A stretch of DNA of 64,000 nucleotides from Pedobacter sp. ASV17 (GTDB lineage Bacteria; Bacteroidota; Bacteroidia; Sphingobacteriales; Sphingobacteriaceae). Positions within the stretch are counted from its first letter, which is position 1; the number at the start of each line of letters is the position of its first letter. Made by a program: the position numbers and the translations under genes. Location: the NCBI RefSeq assembly GCF_016429065.1, contig NZ_JAELTX010000004.1, positions 1-64,000 of the forward strand. Reading direction: 5' to 3'. Under the pieces are notes generated by a model that was given only the letters and a program-made list of their open reading frames with translations, searched no databases and was not told where the DNA came from. Positions 1-11,318 of the stretch are shown one piece after another.

Positions 1-32
1 GCGACGTTAGATATGGCCAGTTTTTGAATAAT

Positions 33-161
33 CTACAATATGATCTCGTTGAATTTGTCTCCCTTTTCTTTTTTTATCGTTAATATCTGTTCGATATTCT
101 CCAGTTTTTGGAGTATCATCTGTATTGTTTCTGGTACTTTATCGAATGTCAGTTTTTCCAT
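33..161 (-). pseudogene. Short fragment resembling the N-terminus of a helix-turn-helix/excisionase protein
   Basis: A 42-residue reading frame begins MEKLTFDKVPETIQ and ends in TAG at 33-35. The opening resembles the N-terminal coiled segment of small Bacteroidota helix-turn-helix (excisionase-like) proteins, which normally continue into a DNA-binding domain. That domain is missing, so this is probably a truncated remnant, although the window edge lies just downstream and hides the rest. The 146 bases between it and the serine hydrolase show no convincing gene. The family match is from memory of similar openings and is tentative. Confidence 0.35.
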
Positions 162-307
162 CATCAAAAATTTTGATGAAAGTAATCCTTTTGAGTTTAT
201 TGCAATGACAATCCCTAAGCCAGTGCTTACTGATTAGTGTGCCTAATCGTTACATTTACCTAAAAGATCTTTCCCATGAACGAAGTAGTAGCCAAAACGT
301 GAATCCG

Positions 308-2152
308 TTATAAGTTCCACATCATAAGACCTATCCATCCATTGGTCAGTAAAGTGCCTGCGATCAGCAGTAACGACAATGCAATCAATATTAGGAAAGC
401 TCGTTTATACCGATTAGTTATTGTCTTGAGGTTCTTAAAGAGTTGAAAGGTATTTAGTAAGGTAGAAATACCAAATAAGGTAAATCCAAGGAAAATTGAA
501 ATCGCTGTCATGGAGGGAACGGCGAGTTGAAAAAGTCGGTAGCTGTTGTTGTAGACCTGCATAAACACATAAATGCCCCAACTTAAAAAAGCTACGCTGA
601 ACATGGGTAAAATGAACAGATACAATGATTTTGACTTTTGTTTTTTAACCAGTGTGTACAATATGGCAGTCAGTCCTGGAAAAACAGAAGACACAGCAAA
701 AATCAGTGCCACAATAATTACGATAAGCCAGATCAACGCCTTGGGAGCCGAGACCTTTTCGGTATATTTCTTATTGACTATCATGACTTTTTTTCCATCG
801 GCACTGGTCGCAAAAGCGATCTCGGCCTGTGGCGCCCACTTGTCCCTAAAAATTAAAGGGGCGGTTTGTATCAATTGGTGTGTTCGTCCCAAAATGTTGT
901 ACTGTAGGGTATCGTTCTTTATTTCAACCTTAAGCAGTAACAGCCGATCTGTAAAAGCCAATAACTCAAATCTTGGGTCCTGCTTCTGGTAATAGCCAAT
1001 GTATTGGTTCAGCTTGTCTTTATTTAGGGAAACGGCTTTGGGGGCATCAGGTTTTTCCAGGAAAGGATATTTGGCAGCCATGTACGCACTGATCAGGCTT
1101 TCGATACTTGCTAATCCATTGGCGTTTGATGAAAGGACAAAACCATAACCTAATTTTCTGCTGTATCTGTAGCTTGATTTACAGGTTCCCAGAGTACCAT
1201 CATGGCCCCTCATAGTTCCAAAATCTTCATTCCCCAGTGCATACCCGGTCGTTAATCCCGCTCTGGCGGCAATAGAGCTGACTGGTGTTTCAAATCTCGT
1301 AAAGCTTCTTTTCGATAGTAGACGGCTGTCGGAGTTGATCAGGGACTGCAGGAAAAGATTCATCTCGTTTGCCGAAGACCACAGGGAAGCAGCGGCCCCG
1401 GGCATCAGGGTCACAGAGGGAACCTGTTTTAGCGGTCCCGATGCACTGGAGTATTCTCTGGTATCTACAAGTGGATGCCTGCTCCATGTATTAAAATTTG
1501 AGTGGTGCATGCCCAAAGGCTGCAAGATGTGCTCATTTAAGTAATCTCCATATTCCTTTCCACTAAGCTTACTGATAATGTATCCCAGTATCGCGTAATT
1601 TATATTGCTATAGGTGTAGCGCTCAGAAGGCCTCCAGCGACAGGTCATAGATGCTTTTTGTTGTAACATCATTTCTTGTGAGCTGTAAGCCCTGCGTTCC
1701 AGTGTATACATTTTATTGAACTTGAAATCATCAAAGCCTGTGGTGTGTTCCAGTAGGTTCACTACCCTTACAGGGTGGGTGTTTTCCCAGCTGTTTGTAA
1801 ATGGAACTTCTGGTGCAAGATCCTTTAGCCTGTCGTCCAGGTTCAGCTTGCCTTGCTCCACCAACTTCAATATCGCAATGGCGACGAATGATTTGGTAAT
1901 TGAGCCCATTCGAAAGAGGGTATTGCCCGTCACGGCCCGTTTGTTTTTAAGGTCAGCATAGCCAAAGCCTCCCGAGAACAGTACACTGTCTTTGGTAACG
2001 ATACCCAGCATCAGCCCGGGAATGTTCCGCTTGCGCACAATAGTTTGAATGGAGTCTGTGAGCTCGGCTATTGAACTTGGCCTAGGTTGGGTTTGGCTGT
2101 TGGAGCTGAAGCAAGCCAATAGGCAGATCGTGAGTAGGAAGAAAGTTTTCAT
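308..2152 (-). CDS. Serine hydrolase (class C beta-lactamase/PBP fold) with C-terminal membrane domain
   Basis: The 614-residue product starts at MKTFFLLTICLLACF, a signal peptide; an upstream in-frame TTG would add eight residues and is less likely. The serine hydrolase domain covers about residues 25-360, with the SxxK motif in GSITKSF (Ser84, Lys87), the YxN motif in YTYSN (Tyr181) and an RGHDG segment near 317 at the usual third-motif position. A linker follows, then about five hydrophobic helices from about residue 480 to the end. Such proteins act in the periplasm on peptides or D-amino-acid substrates; the substrate here is unknown. It lies divergently from the sensor kinase at 2348, separated by about 195 bp, so co-regulation is possible. 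No key residue is missing. Confidence 0.85.
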   Translation of the reverse strand: MKTFFLLTICLLACFSSNSQTQPRPSSIAELTDSIQTIVRKRNIPGLMLGIVTKDSVLFSGGFGYADLKNKRAVTGNTLFRMGSITKSFVAIAILKLVEQGKLNLDDRLKDLAPEVPFTNSWENTHPVRVVNLLEHTTGFDDFKFNKMYTLERRAYSSQEMMLQQKASMTCRWRPSERYTYSNINYAILGYIISKLSGKEYGDYLNEHILQPLGMHHSNFNTWSRHPLVDTREYSSASGPLKQVPSVTLMPGAAASLWSSANEMNLFLQSLINSDSRLLSKRSFTRFETPVSSIAARAGLTTGYALGNEDFGTMRGHDGTLGTCKSSYRYSRKLGYGFVLSSNANGLASIESLISAYMAAKYPFLEKPDAPKAVSLNKDKLNQYIGYYQKQDPRFELLAFTDRLLLLKVEIKNDTLQYNILGRTHQLIQTAPLIFRDKWAPQAEIAFATSADGKKVMIVNKKYTEKVSAPKALIWLIVIIVALIFAVSSVFPGLTAILYTLVKKQKSKSLYLFILPMFSVAFLSWGIYVFMQVYNNSYRLFQLAVPSMTAISIFLGFTLFGISTLLNTFQLFKNLKTITNRYKRAFLILIALSLLLIAGTLLTNGWIGLMMWNL

Positions 2153-2347
2153 TGCTGTTTTTTGCCCAAAAATCAAACAAATGGCTTAACGAATAAAAGA
2201 GTAGGGACAGACAGCCCTTAAAAGGGTGTGAACAAGAAAAAAAAAGAGATGGAAGGATAATCCACCATATTGCTGTGTTGGTCACTTTTTAAGGGCCATT
2301 GAACCCCATAGAGCTGATAGTTGATTTAAATATCAGATATTTGATTT

Positions 2348-3385
2348 ATGGAAATAGGGAAAGATGCTGTTAGGATGATCTTTAAACAGGGAACAAAGAT
2401 ACATGTCCTGTCTCTGTTGGGCCTATTTATAATTGTTGCGGTCGTTACCCTACAAAGCCCAGCCCCTGAACAGGTCGCACCAAAAGCTATATTGGTCTAC
2501 CTGCTCATGATTGCTTGTATCTATTCCGGCAGGTGGCTTGGCAAGCAGTTTCCTGTAAAAAAGAGTTGGTTGTTCTTGGTCCTGATTTTTTGTTTTTTAA
2601 CGTGTTTTTTTTCTCTGGTAGGTGTATTTGGAATGGCCTATTTACTTGGATATAAAGATGGGTCAGATGTATCGGCCCTGGTGGTCATCACCACCTTGTT
2701 GGTGATGCTTCATGTATTTGCCGGTGCGATCATTGCGATCGTCAGGATGCTGACACGGCAGCAGATTAAAGAGAGCAGGATTCTACAGTACCAAGCGGAG
2801 ACCGAGCTGAATCTGTTGACCAGTAAACTTAGTCCCCATTTTTTGTTCAATACCTTAAATAACCTCTACGGTCTGTCGCGTGAGGACCATACAAAGGTAC
2901 CTGAATTACTGCTCAAACTTTCTGAGCTGCTTAGTTATACGTTGTACAGTTCAGACGAGCCTTTTGTCAGATTGAAGGAGGAGGTCGATTGTATCCAGAA
3001 TTTTATTTCACTGGAAAGGATAAGGATAGGCAATAGACTGGTGCTGGATGTAGATATAGGAGGCTATGATCCAAATATCAATATTGCACCTATGGTATTG
3101 ATCGTATTTGTGGAAAATGCTTTTAAGCATGCCAAAAATGCGATAATAGGCCCAATCAAAATTACTTTAAGATTATGGACAGACTTAGATTTTGTCCACT
3201 TTGAGTTGGAGAATACATCGGGAGGCCAGTCCGAGGTTTTCGATAGCAGGTCTTCAGGTATGGGGCTAGTCACAACGATAAAAAGACTAGATTTGCTATA
3301 TAACGATGCTTACGAGCTAAACCATGGCGCAAAGGATAGTCGTTATGTTGTGAAATTAAAAATACCGGTACATGCAGCGCATTAA
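2348..3385 (+). CDS. LytS/YehU-type sensor histidine kinase
   Basis: The 345-residue product has about four N-terminal transmembrane segments (residues 17-35, 46-62, 74-100, 110-134), a short coiled linker, and a His_kinase domain whose phospho-acceptor is His164 in LSPHFLFNTLNNL. The N box appears as VFVENAFKHA near residue 255 and the glycine-rich box as SSGMGL near 305. There is no large periplasmic sensor, so the signal is probably sensed within the membrane. It overlaps the response regulator by 14 bases, which suggests translational coupling. The signal and targets are unknown; the divergent serine hydrolase is the obvious neighbour. Confidence 0.9.
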   Translation: MEIGKDAVRMIFKQGTKIHVLSLLGLFIIVAVVTLQSPAPEQVAPKAILVYLLMIACIYSGRWLGKQFPVKKSWLFLVLIFCFLTCFFSLVGVFGMAYLLGYKDGSDVSALVVITTLLVMLHVFAGAIIAIVRMLTRQQIKESRILQYQAETELNLLTSKLSPHFLFNTLNNLYGLSREDHTKVPELLLKLSELLSYTLYSSDEPFVRLKEEVDCIQNFISLERIRIGNRLVLDVDIGGYDPNINIAPMVLIVFVENAFKHAKNAIIGPIKITLRLWTDLDFVHFELENTSGGQSEVFDSRSSGMGLVTTIKRLDLLYNDAYELNHGAKDSRYVVKLKIPVHAAH

Positions 3386-4067
3386 ATGTCTAATTGTGGA
3401 TGACGAGCCCATTGCGAGGAATTTGCTTATTGATTATTGCAGCTATCTAACTAATCTGGAAGTTGTTGGGGTTTGTGAAGATGCTTTTGAAGCACGTGAA
3501 TACTTAATGCACCAAAAAATTGACCTCATTTTCCTGGATATCAATATGCCTTTACTGGATGGGGTCAGTTTTTTAAAGACCATTAAGAACTTACCGCAGG
3601 TAATTTTTACCACTGCATACAGGAAGTTTGCTGTAACGGCCTTCGACCTGGCGGCATGCGATTACCTTATTAAGCCATTTTCGTTAGACCGGTTTATCCA
3701 AGCGGTCGATAAAGCAAAAGTGAACCTTACTCCAGTAAAGCCCGAAATGATCAACACCAGTGGATACATTTTGGTGAAAGCAGAAGGCATAACCTATCAG
3801 GTGAAGCCGGAGGAAATCATTTTTGCAGAGGCGAAGGGGAACTATACCCATATTTTTGCGGAATCCAGGATACTTAAACCAAAGCTTCCCTTGTCTGAAG
3901 TTGAAAAACTACTTCCTGTAGGCCAGTTTATCCGTGTACACAGGTCATTTATAATAAACAGGGAAAAAATTAGGCATATAGAAGCAAACAACATCCATTT
4001 TAACGATCATGTTATCCCGCTTGGCGCAAGTTTTAGAGAAAGCTTTTTAAAGAGAATGAAGCAGTAG
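3372..4067 (+). CDS. LytTR-family response regulator
   Basis: The 231-residue product has an N-terminal receiver domain (residues 1-120) with acidic pair Asp10/Asp11, phospho-acceptor Asp56 in LIFLDINMP, and a conserved Thr/Lys pair in FTTAYR and LIKPF. A LytTR DNA-binding domain occupies about residues 130-231 and ends with the typical VHRSFIINREKI and LGASFRESF segments. It forms a two-component system with the kinase whose gene it overlaps. LytTR proteins bind direct repeats spaced about two helical turns; I did not find a clear pair of such repeats right next to this gene. Confidence 0.92.
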   Translation: MQRIKCLIVDDEPIARNLLIDYCSYLTNLEVVGVCEDAFEAREYLMHQKIDLIFLDINMPLLDGVSFLKTIKNLPQVIFTTAYRKFAVTAFDLAACDYLIKPFSLDRFIQAVDKAKVNLTPVKPEMINTSGYILVKAEGITYQVKPEEIIFAEAKGNYTHIFAESRILKPKLPLSEVEKLLPVGQFIRVHRSFIINREKIRHIEANNIHFNDHVIPLGASFRESFLKRMKQ

Positions 4068-4171
4068 ATTGATTTCATGTAAAAAATATGTCATCGCTTG
4101 GGATAACAGGGGTGAAATAAGCAAATCTATACTGGCAAATCTGGTAAACTTTATGTTTATATAATTTTATT

Positions 4172-4204
4172 AAAAAGCTGATAGCGCAATCTATCAGCTT
4201 TTTT
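4172..4204 (+). terminator. Intrinsic terminator after the two-component operon
   Basis: A perfect 13-bp stem (AAAAAGCTGATAG pairing with CTATCAGCTTTTT) encloses the loop CGCAAT and ends in a T tract. It lies about 105 bases past the response regulator stop. The A-rich start and T-rich end make it usable on both strands, but only plus-strand genes end here. Confidence 0.8.
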
Positions 4205-4247
4205 ATGATACCTTTTTTGCCATAAATAGCTAAGACAATATTCTTCT

Positions 4248-4255
4248 TAGTTTTG
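4248..4255 (+). promoter_or_regulatory. Possible Bacteroidota -7 element upstream of the first RHS locus
   Basis: TAGTTTTG matches the Bacteroidota -7 consensus TAnnTTTG. The nearest upstream TTG is farther away than the usual 19 bases, so only half the promoter is convincing. It would give a leader of about 110 bases before the gene at 4379. The rest of the stretch between 4068 and 4378 holds only this and the terminator. Confidence 0.3.
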
Positions 4256-4378
4256 TGTGGCAAAAAGGTATCAACTCCAATAATGATAGTCCTCAGCTAT
4301 ACATCAATGTAACAATCGTGTTTCAGTCTGGGTTTGTTAAGAGGAATTTTTTTATTCTCGCCGCTTATTAAGCCCTCT

Positions 4379-4840
4379 ATGAAACAAACTCTCGCGCTAT
4401 TCGCACTTTTTAGCCTATTTAGCTATGCTGCGCATGCCCAAAAAGTCACCTTTAGTTACGACCAGGCTGGAAACCAGCAGACACGAGCCTATATATGTGT
4501 CAATTGCAGGCCTACGGCCGCGACCAAGCCAGAAGTGACCGAGATCAAACTGGAAACGTCAAAAGATGGCGATACCACAAAAATCGCCAGAAGAAAGATC
4601 ATTGCAAGCCCCAATCCCTTAATGGAAACGCTCCATCTCGATTGGGAAACAGAGGAAGGTATCACCGTAAAAAATGTAAAAGTCTATAACATTCAGGGCA
4701 ACCGTGTACATGAAGTGAATCCTTCACTATCACAGAAGAGTACTTCGATGCAGTTCCAGCATCTGCCTGTGGGTACCTACATACTGGATATTACTTTCTC
4801 CGATAGACGCAAAGAAACCATTAAGATCATCAAAAAATAA
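4379..4840 (+). CDS. Small secreted protein with T9SS type A sorting domain
   Basis: The 153-residue protein starts at MKQTLALFALFSLF, a Sec signal peptide cleaved after about AAHAQ; an upstream in-frame ATG at 4334 adds a poor leader. After a linker of about 60 residues containing CVNC, the last 80 residues match a type IX secretion C-terminal sorting domain: SPNPLMETLHLDW, then KVYNIQGNRV, then PVGTYILDITF and a basic end. It should therefore be exported by Sec and carried across the outer membrane by T9SS. It lies six bases before the giant RHS gene, so the two are almost certainly cotranscribed. Its own active portion is too short to assign a function. Confidence 0.8.
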   Translation: MKQTLALFALFSLFSYAAHAQKVTFSYDQAGNQQTRAYICVNCRPTAATKPEVTEIKLETSKDGDTTKIARRKIIASPNPLMETLHLDWETEEGITVKNVKVYNIQGNRVHEVNPSLSQKSTSMQFQHLPVGTYILDITFSDRRKETIKIIKK

Positions 4841-4846
4841 AATCCC

Positions 4847-7800
4847 ATGAAACGTCTCTGTCTTTTGACCATTATTTCGGTAATGGCAATGCCCTATGCT
4901 GCATCAGCCCAAATAAAAACAACTAAAAGCAAGCAGCAGGATACCATTCCGGGGATTTTGATCAATAAGCAAGTAATTAAGGTCGAGGGAGCGAAGGTGA
5001 CTTTCACAAAGGAGACCAAACCACTTGAGATGGTTACCGTCAATGGCTCGCTTGCGTCAAAGAAGGCAAGCGATAGCACGGTTTCCCTCAGCAGTACAAC
5101 TAGTGGCGTTCAAAATGGATTGCTTGTAGCCCCCGAGAGCTCTGCAGGTGCAACTTTCGGGCAACTGGACGTGTCGCCAACTGGTGCGGCCATTTATAAC
5201 GTACCCATCAGTCTCCCGCCAGGGCTTGGGAACATGGTCCCAAAAATTGCCCTATCCTATAGCAGCCAGTCAGGAAACGGTGTCGTTGGGCTTGGTTGGA
5301 ACATCACTGGCCTTTCGGCCATAACCCGGATCGCTTCCAACACTTTCCATGATGACAAGATTACCGCCGTAAATTTCAACGCCAACGACCGCTTTGCGCT
5401 GGATGGACAGCGACTGATTTTGAAGAGCGGGAACTATGGTGGTGATGGTGCCGAATATCATACTGAAAATTATTCCAATATCAAGATCGTTTCAAGGGGC
5501 GTTTCTCCCTTTGGCGCAGGCCATGGACCTGCCTACTTTGAGGTATTTAATCCCGATGGCTCAAAGGCTGTGTATGGTGGGACAAGCGCTTCAAGAACAA
5601 GTACTAGCTATGCGCTAACCTACGTGGAAAATGCATTAGGGGCCAGGATCAACTACACCTATTCGGTCTCGGGCAATACCCTTATTGTGACCGAGATCGC
5701 CTACGGAAATCTCGGCAGCAGCCAGACACTAAACAAGGTCACTTTCAACTACGAGGAGACCAATAGAGCTGAAATGGGATTTACCGGTGGCGACCGCCTA
5801 TACAGGAAGAGCCTATTGGACAATATATTGGTTACCGCAAATGGTGTTACCTACAGAAAATATGGCCTGGTCCTGGAGAATGTGGCTCCTCTGAACTACA
5901 AGAGACTGACAAGGATTGTCGAATATAACGTAACAGGCACTGAGAGACGTAGCCTGTTGGAATTTACTTATAACAATACAGGTAATCTGGTCACGGGATC
6001 TACCGTGGGCAACCTTTCCTGGACAGGTATTTCAGGAGATAACTCCGAGGTCATTACTGCAGATTATGATGGCGACGGAAAGATGGATTTCATCCTTAAG
6101 GACAGGTACGGGCCATCAAGCCTTACCTTCTTTACGGACATTGAAAAAAACGCTAGTTTGCAGCTGACCGCTGGAAAGAATATAAATACTGGGTACTTTA
6201 AAGACATCTTTACGGGCAATATTTTGACCGCCGACAATAAAATACTGCCCAGGCAAGGTATCACGCTGGTCAGATTTGGTCCCGTTTGGGATACCTTCAA
6301 GTTTGACAATTATCATTATACGGCTGAAGAGCCCATTTTGTTCCAATACAGTAGGACCTGGGAAAATGTACCGAAAGGCCCGGCCTATTTTTCCGAATGT
6401 GACCAACAGACCTGGCCTGGAAGCTCACTTGTCATGAATTTTTATTCTGGGGATTTCAATGGAGACGGTCTCTTGGATATCATCGCTATCAACAATCCCG
6501 AGGTGATAACCCACCAACGCTGGGAGTACGTGAGAGATCCTTATGATGACCAACTTAGCCAGTATGAATGTATCAATGAGTATGGTGAGATTGCGTCTTC
6601 CGCACATTTCATCAATATGGACAGGCGCATCACGTCCAACTTTGTAACTGACATGGGGCAATTGACAAAAGCACTATATCCAGGGGAAAGGATTTATAGC
6701 TTTGATTTCAATGGCGATGGCAAGACCGATATCCTGCACGTTAAACATGGGGAGATGCTGGTATATGGGCTCAACGCGAGCAATACTGCATTAGAACTCC
6801 TCTGGCAGACGACTAATGGCTTTATCAAGAATAGCGAACAGGCTCTTTTGGGTGACTATAATGGAGATGGCAAAACGGATATTATTTTTAGCACAGGTTA
6901 TAACAGCTCATTTGCAGTATTTATCTCCACTGGTAGGGGCTTTGACGTGCAGACCCAAGTCTATCCCTTCACAAATGTGGAACCGAAGGGGATTGGAGCG
7001 TATTTCAGGCACGGCCAGCTCATTCCAACGGATGTCAACAATGATGGCAAAACGGATATCATAGAAGTCTATAATTATACTCAGAATACTGGCGGTACAT
7101 CAACAATCACGGTGCACCACAATATGGGGACTAGCCCTGCAATGGGGCAGCATTTTGAAAACGGCGGGTCGGTTGGTATATCGTCGGGGACCCATAATCC
7201 CATTCCCATCTTCCTGAACCTGGGTAAACAGAATTCGAACATGGAATTTGGCTTGATAAGTATGAACGCAATCAGGTTGCTAAAGTATGAAAAGGACTTC
7301 AAATCCGAGGCGCAGCTGGCATCTATCAGTCAGGATGGTGTCGTCCACAACATCACTTACAAGACCCTGGTTGAAAGTAATGACGGCATTGATGAGGGGC
7401 TCTCCTATACCTCGAGCTATGACCAGAGCTACCCCAATCTCGACCTGCATAGCCTCTTTGGACTTAGTGTAGTGGATAAGATCACCAGAAGTTACAATAA
7501 TGCGCAAGTCCAAAAAGTCTTTGGCTATTCCCTTGGTGTGTCAAACCTTTATGGTCTGGGATTCCTCGGTTTTGGGAAGTTGGTCCGGAGCAATTGGCAT
7601 GTCGATGACTATGACCAGAACAGGATTTTTGAAATTGTCCTGTCCGATCCACAATTGCGGGGAACAGTAGTGAAGACCTTTACCTCAAAACTTCCATCAG
7701 TAGGTCCAATCGCCATTGGAAATCCCTCCCCCACGATTACGGATTACCTGACGCGCGCCGATTATACCTACCATACAAACCTAATGTCAAATAAGGTATT

Positions 7801-10800
7801 TGTCAACGTGCCAACTGTTATCAACAGAAGGGATTTACTTAACGGAACCAGTAATGTGCTGACGAACGAATATGATACCTACTATAACGTCACGAAGGTT
7901 ACCAATAGTTTTGGAAGTACCGGTACCAAAACTGAAGAGGTGAGCTATGATAATAATCCATCCGGCTATTACATCGGGCGGCCATTGACCAGAAAAGTTA
8001 CGATGACCGCTGATGGTGACTCGCACAGTACCGAAGAAGAATACACTTATACGGGCTATCTGCCCACACAGATCAAGAGGAGGGGCCATGGTACGCCCTG
8101 GGTAACCGAGACCAATACGTATGACGCCTTTGGTAACCTAACGCAAAAAAGTGTTGCCACCCCGACGAGTGGTACGCGGACCTCAAGTGCTATATACGAT
8201 AACACTGGCAGGTTCCCGATCAGCCAGACGGACGTTGAGGGACGAACTTCGACGGCGAGCTATGACAGTTCTTTTGGGACCATCCTTTCGAGCACCAATC
8301 ACCTGGGACGGATGATCTCGTTCGCTTACGATGGCTGGGACAGGATTATTGAAGAGGAGGATTATCTCGGAAACAAGAAATATACTACGTATGGAACCAA
8401 TAGCGATGGCTTCATTTCCACTGAGAGTGATGGCCAAGGCCAGGAGAAGAAGACCTACTCCAACCCCTTGGGCCAGATTACTCAAATAACGAACAAGACG
8501 CTAACTGGTGGTATTGTGGGAGTTGCTACCGAATACGATGTCTATGGACGTGCATACCGAATCAGCCAGCCGGGCGTCCCTGGAAGCTATAGCCAATGGA
8601 ATACCACTGAATTCGACCAATATGGAAGGGCCAAAAAGGTTACGGCCTACACAGGAAAAACAGTCCAGTACAGTTATAGTGGCTTAAGCAGTTCGATAAA
8701 CGATGGAACCAAGACCGTTACCACGACCAAGAACGCCCTGGGCCAGACAATACAGGTTCAGGACCCGGGTGGTACGGTCGATTACAAGTATTATGCACAT
8801 GGAGGACTAAAATCGACTGATTACGGCGGTTCGATACAAAGCCTTGAATATGACGGCTGGGGCCGTAAGACTAAGTTGGTGGACCCTAGTGCGGGCGTGT
8901 ATACCTATTCCTACAATGGATTTGACGAAATAGTTCAGCAAACAACGCCCAAAGGTACGACGTCATTCACCTTTGATAGCAGTGGAAAACTTACCGCAAA
9001 AAGCTTGAGTGGCGATGCTACCAACATAAACTATTCGTACAGCTACAACAGTACGACCAAATTGCTTGAAGGCCTCACATTTACCAATAACGATGGCAAC
9101 AATGCCACCTATGCGTATACTTATGACGAATTTAACCGCCTGATAGAAACCGTTGAGGACAATCTCCATGCCCGGTTCTCCAAAGGCTACACCTATGATT
9201 TTTATGGTCGGCCTAATACCGAGACCTATAATGCCAAGGATAAGGCCAACAACGTTATCGCCACCAGAACAATCGGTTATACCTATCAGAATGGTGCAAG
9301 GCTGCAGGTAACAGACTTGAGTACCGGTAAGATTATATGGAAAATCAATTCGTTAAAATCAAACGGACAGGTGGAGACAGCTCTCCAAGGTTCTAATCTC
9401 AAGACCACTTATAATTATGACAGCTTTAACCTGCCTCAGAGTACGGCTACTGAACGGATAGGCAATAATCCAGGCATATTAATGAACCTTGGCTACAGTT
9501 TTGATCCGGTGCGAGGAAACCTGAATAGTAGAAGCAACAGTGCCTTCGGATGGGCTGAAAGCTTTACCTATGATAACCTTAACAGGCTGACCGCCTTCAA
9601 CGACAATAATGGCAACAATAGCCAAAGCTATGACGCACGCGGTCGTATTATCGTCAACAGCCAGTTGGGCAATTATGGCTACAACGGGGACAGCTACCAG
9701 CAGATCGAATTAACTAGTCTGACCGCTTCGGCGGATAATTGGTATCAGGACAGGTCACAGCAGCAGATTTCCTATAATGCCTTCAAAAAACCTGTCAGAA
9801 TTTATGAGTATGACCAGGAGCAGATTGATTTCCTTTATAATGCTTCACTTCAGCGGAGCCACATGTTCTATGGCAGTGATGATGCCGATATAGCTAACCG
9901 TCCATTGATTCGCCACTACAGTGAAGATGGAGGGATGGAAATTACACGGGACCTCAATGCAGGCAAAACAAGCTTCGTTTTCTATCTGTCGGGTGACGCT
10001 TATAGTGCACCCGCTATCTATAAGGAAGTCCACAATGCGAATGGGACAACAAATGACCTTTACTATTTACATCGCGATCATCTGGGCAGTATCCTGCTGA
10101 TCTCCGATGTCGATGGAAACCTGGTTGAAAAAAGACAATTCGATGCATGGGGCAATTTAGTAAAACTAGAGGATGGGGCAGGCAATCCGCTCGCGGCTTT
10201 CCGAATAATCGACAGGGGCTACACGGGGCACGAGCATCTTTTGGGAGTGGGGCTGATCAATATGAATGGCCGCCTATACGATCCTAAGCTGCACAGGTTT
10301 ATTTCGCCAGATAACTTTGTACAGGATCCAACCAGTACGCAGAACTTTAACAGATATGGGTACGCGATGAACAACCCATTTATGTACACCGACCCAAGTG
10401 GAGAAATTTTATGGTTTGTTCCCGTGTTGATCGGAGCGGGCATAGGAATCCTTGCCAATGGGATAGATAATGCGGTTAATAATAGGCCTTTTTTTCAGGG
10501 GGCACTGAAAGCCGGAGTGATCGGCGGGCTCACCGGTCTGGCATCATTTGGCATAGGACAGGTAGCAGGTGGACTTAGTGGATTTGCGAAGCTAGCTTAT
10601 CAAACCGTTGCTCACGGTGCACTAGGCAGTTTCAGTTCTGCAGCAAATGGTGGGGACTTCCTATCAGGGTTTGCATCTGGAGCGTTGGGTTCCTTAGCCT
10701 CAAGTGGAATGGGTTCATTGCTCAATGGTGCCAACGATTTCTGGGAAGCTACAGGCACAGTCGCAAGCGGTTCGTTGATGGGTGGCGTAAGCGCGGAGAT

Positions 10801-11308
10801 TAGTGGAGGTAGATTCTGGGATGGTTTCAGGAATGGTGCGATCAGCAGTGGGTTGAACCATGTTGCCCATGTCATAACCGATAAGATAGAAAAAGCGCAA
10901 AGACTGGCTAAACAACATAAGATCAATAGTGACCGTATCGTAGCTGAAACCATAATGATGGAAGTCCTGGCCGAGGGGACCGAATTTGGAGATATCATAA
11001 CCAAGGCAAGGGAAAAGTATGTGGAAACCTATGCAAGTAAAACGGCTCAACAGGTCAGTGAAGATTTTTCCGTGATGATGGACGTATTCAGGGAGTTTAA
11101 CCAGTCCTTGGGAAAAAACAAACTAAGTAATACGGTACGCTACAAGATTATTGCAGGCCTGGCGGCTGATGTAACGGTTTTACAGGGTAAAAATGTATAT
11201 TTGGAATATAGGATAAAAAACCTATCTACTGATGTCTATTATAATAAAATAGAGCCTAATGCACGGCCTTTCAATATGGGCGGCGGTGGCTCATGGACTT
11301 CGTGGTAG
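4847..11308 (+). CDS. Giant SpvB/RHS-repeat protein with unassigned C-terminal domain
   Basis: The 2153-residue protein begins with a signal peptide ([16 protein letters not shown], cleaved near ASAQ). An SpvB-type domain starts near residue 100 ([18 protein letters not shown]). Five calcium-binding FG-GAP/VCBS-type motifs of the form D-x-(D/N)-x-DG-x-x-D lie near residues 404, 534, 620, 669 and 728. YD repeats then run from about 1050 to 1750. The RHS core ends at [11 protein letters not shown] and [12 protein letters not shown] (about residue 1850). A glycine/alanine-rich hydrophobic stretch follows, up to about residue 2005, and then about 150 residues of unknown fold. By analogy with TcB/TcC and RHS effectors, the repeats would form a shell around the C-terminal cargo. 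The tail shows no nuclease motif I recognise. The next gene, 11 bases downstream, may be its immunity or partner protein. Confidence 0.88.
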   Translation: MKRLCLLTIISVMAMPYAASAQIKTTKSKQQDTIPGILINKQVIKVEGAKVTFTKETKPLEMVTVNGSLASKKASDSTVSLSSTTSGVQNGLLVAPESSAGATFGQLDVSPTGAAIYNVPISLPPGLGNMVPKIALSYSSQSGNGVVGLGWNITGLSAITRIASNTFHDDKITAVNFNANDRFALDGQRLILKSGNYGGDGAEYHTENYSNIKIVSRGVSPFGAGHGPAYFEVFNPDGSKAVYGGTSASRTSTSYALTYVENALGARINYTYSVSGNTLIVTEIAYGNLGSSQTLNKVTFNYEETNRAEMGFTGGDRLYRKSLLDNILVTANGVTYRKYGLVLENVAPLNYKRLTRIVEYNVTGTERRSLLEFTYNNTGNLVTGSTVGNLSWTGISGDNSEVITADYDGDGKMDFILKDRYGPSSLTFFTDIEKNASLQLTAGKNINTGYFKDIFTGNILTADNKILPRQGITLVRFGPVWDTFKFDNYHYTAEEPILFQYSRTWENVPKGPAYFSECDQQTWPGSSLVMNFYSGDFNGDGLLDIIAINNPEVITHQRWEYVRDPYDDQLSQYECINEYGEIASSAHFINMDRRITSNFVTDMGQLTKALYPGERIYSFDFNGDGKTDILHVKHGEMLVYGLNASNTALELLWQTTNGFIKNSEQALLGDYNGDGKTDIIFSTGYNSSFAVFISTGRGFDVQTQVYPFTNVEPKGIGAYFRHGQLIPTDVNNDGKTDIIEVYNYTQNTGGTSTITVHHNMGTSPAMGQHFENGGSVGISSGTHNPIPIFLNLGKQNSNMEFGLISMNAIRLLKYEKDFKSEAQLASISQDGVVHNITYKTLVESNDGIDEGLSYTSSYDQSYPNLDLHSLFGLSVVDKITRSYNNAQVQKVFGYSLGVSNLYGLGFLGFGKLVRSNWHVDDYDQNRIFEIVLSDPQLRGTVVKTFTSKLPSVGPIAIGNPSPTITDYLTRADYTYHTNLMSNKVFVNVPTVINRRDLLNGTSNVLTNEYDTYYNVTKVTNSFGSTGTKTEEVSYDNNPSGYYIGRPLTRKVTMTADGDSHSTEEEYTYTGYLPTQIKRRGHGTPWVTETNTYDAFGNLTQKSVATPTSGTRTSSAIYDNTGRFPISQTDVEGRTSTASYDSSFGTILSSTNHLGRMISFAYDGWDRIIEEEDYLGNKKYTTYGTNSDGFISTESDGQGQEKKTYSNPLGQITQITNKTLTGGIVGVATEYDVYGRAYRISQPGVPGSYSQWNTTEFDQYGRAKKVTAYTGKTVQYSYSGLSSSINDGTKTVTTTKNALGQTIQVQDPGGTVDYKYYAHGGLKSTDYGGSIQSLEYDGWGRKTKLVDPSAGVYTYSYNGFDEIVQQTTPKGTTSFTFDSSGKLTAKSLSGDATNINYSYSYNSTTKLLEGLTFTNNDGNNATYAYTYDEFNRLIETVEDNLHARFSKGYTYDFYGRPNTETYNAKDKANNVIATRTIGYTYQNGARLQVTDLSTGKIIWKINSLKSNGQVETALQGSNLKTTYNYDSFNLPQSTATERIGNNPGILMNLGYSFDPVRGNLNSRSNSAFGWAESFTYDNLNRLTAFNDNNGNNSQSYDARGRIIVNSQLGNYGYNGDSYQQIELTSLTASADNWYQDRSQQQISYNAFKKPVRIYEYDQEQIDFLYNASLQRSHMFYGSDDADIANRPLIRHYSEDGGMEITRDLNAGKTSFVFYLSGDAYSAPAIYKEVHNANGTTNDLYYLHRDHLGSILLISDVDGNLVEKRQFDAWGNLVKLEDGAGNPLAAFRIIDRGYTGHEHLLGVGLINMNGRLYDPKLHRFISPDNFVQDPTSTQNFNRYGYAMNNPFMYTDPSGEILWFVPVLIGAGIGILANGIDNAVNNRPFFQGALKAGVIGGLTGLASFGIGQVAGGLSGFAKLAYQTVAHGALGSFSSAANGGDFLSGFASGALGSLASSGMGSLLNGANDFWEATGTVASGSLMGGVSAEISGGRFWDGFRNGAISSGLNHVAHVITDKIEKAQRLAKQHKINSDRIVAETIMMEVLAEGTEFGDIITKAREKYVETYASKTAQQVSEDFSVMMDVFREFNQSLGKNKLSNTVRYKIIAGLAADVTVLQGKNVYLEYRIKNLSTDVYYNKIEPNARPFNMGGGGSWTSW

Positions 11309-11318
11309 CAAAGAGAAT

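Noticed and set aside
4121..4142. Repeated GCAAATCT after the first LytTR regulator as an operator
   Set aside because: The step is 14 bp, not the 21-22 bp expected for LytTR direct repeats, and it lies just before the terminator.
8183..11050. Several minus-strand reading frames of 60-130 codons inside the first RHS gene
   Set aside because: They lie antisense to a long well-supported gene, have low-complexity or hydrophobic compositions, and lack family features.
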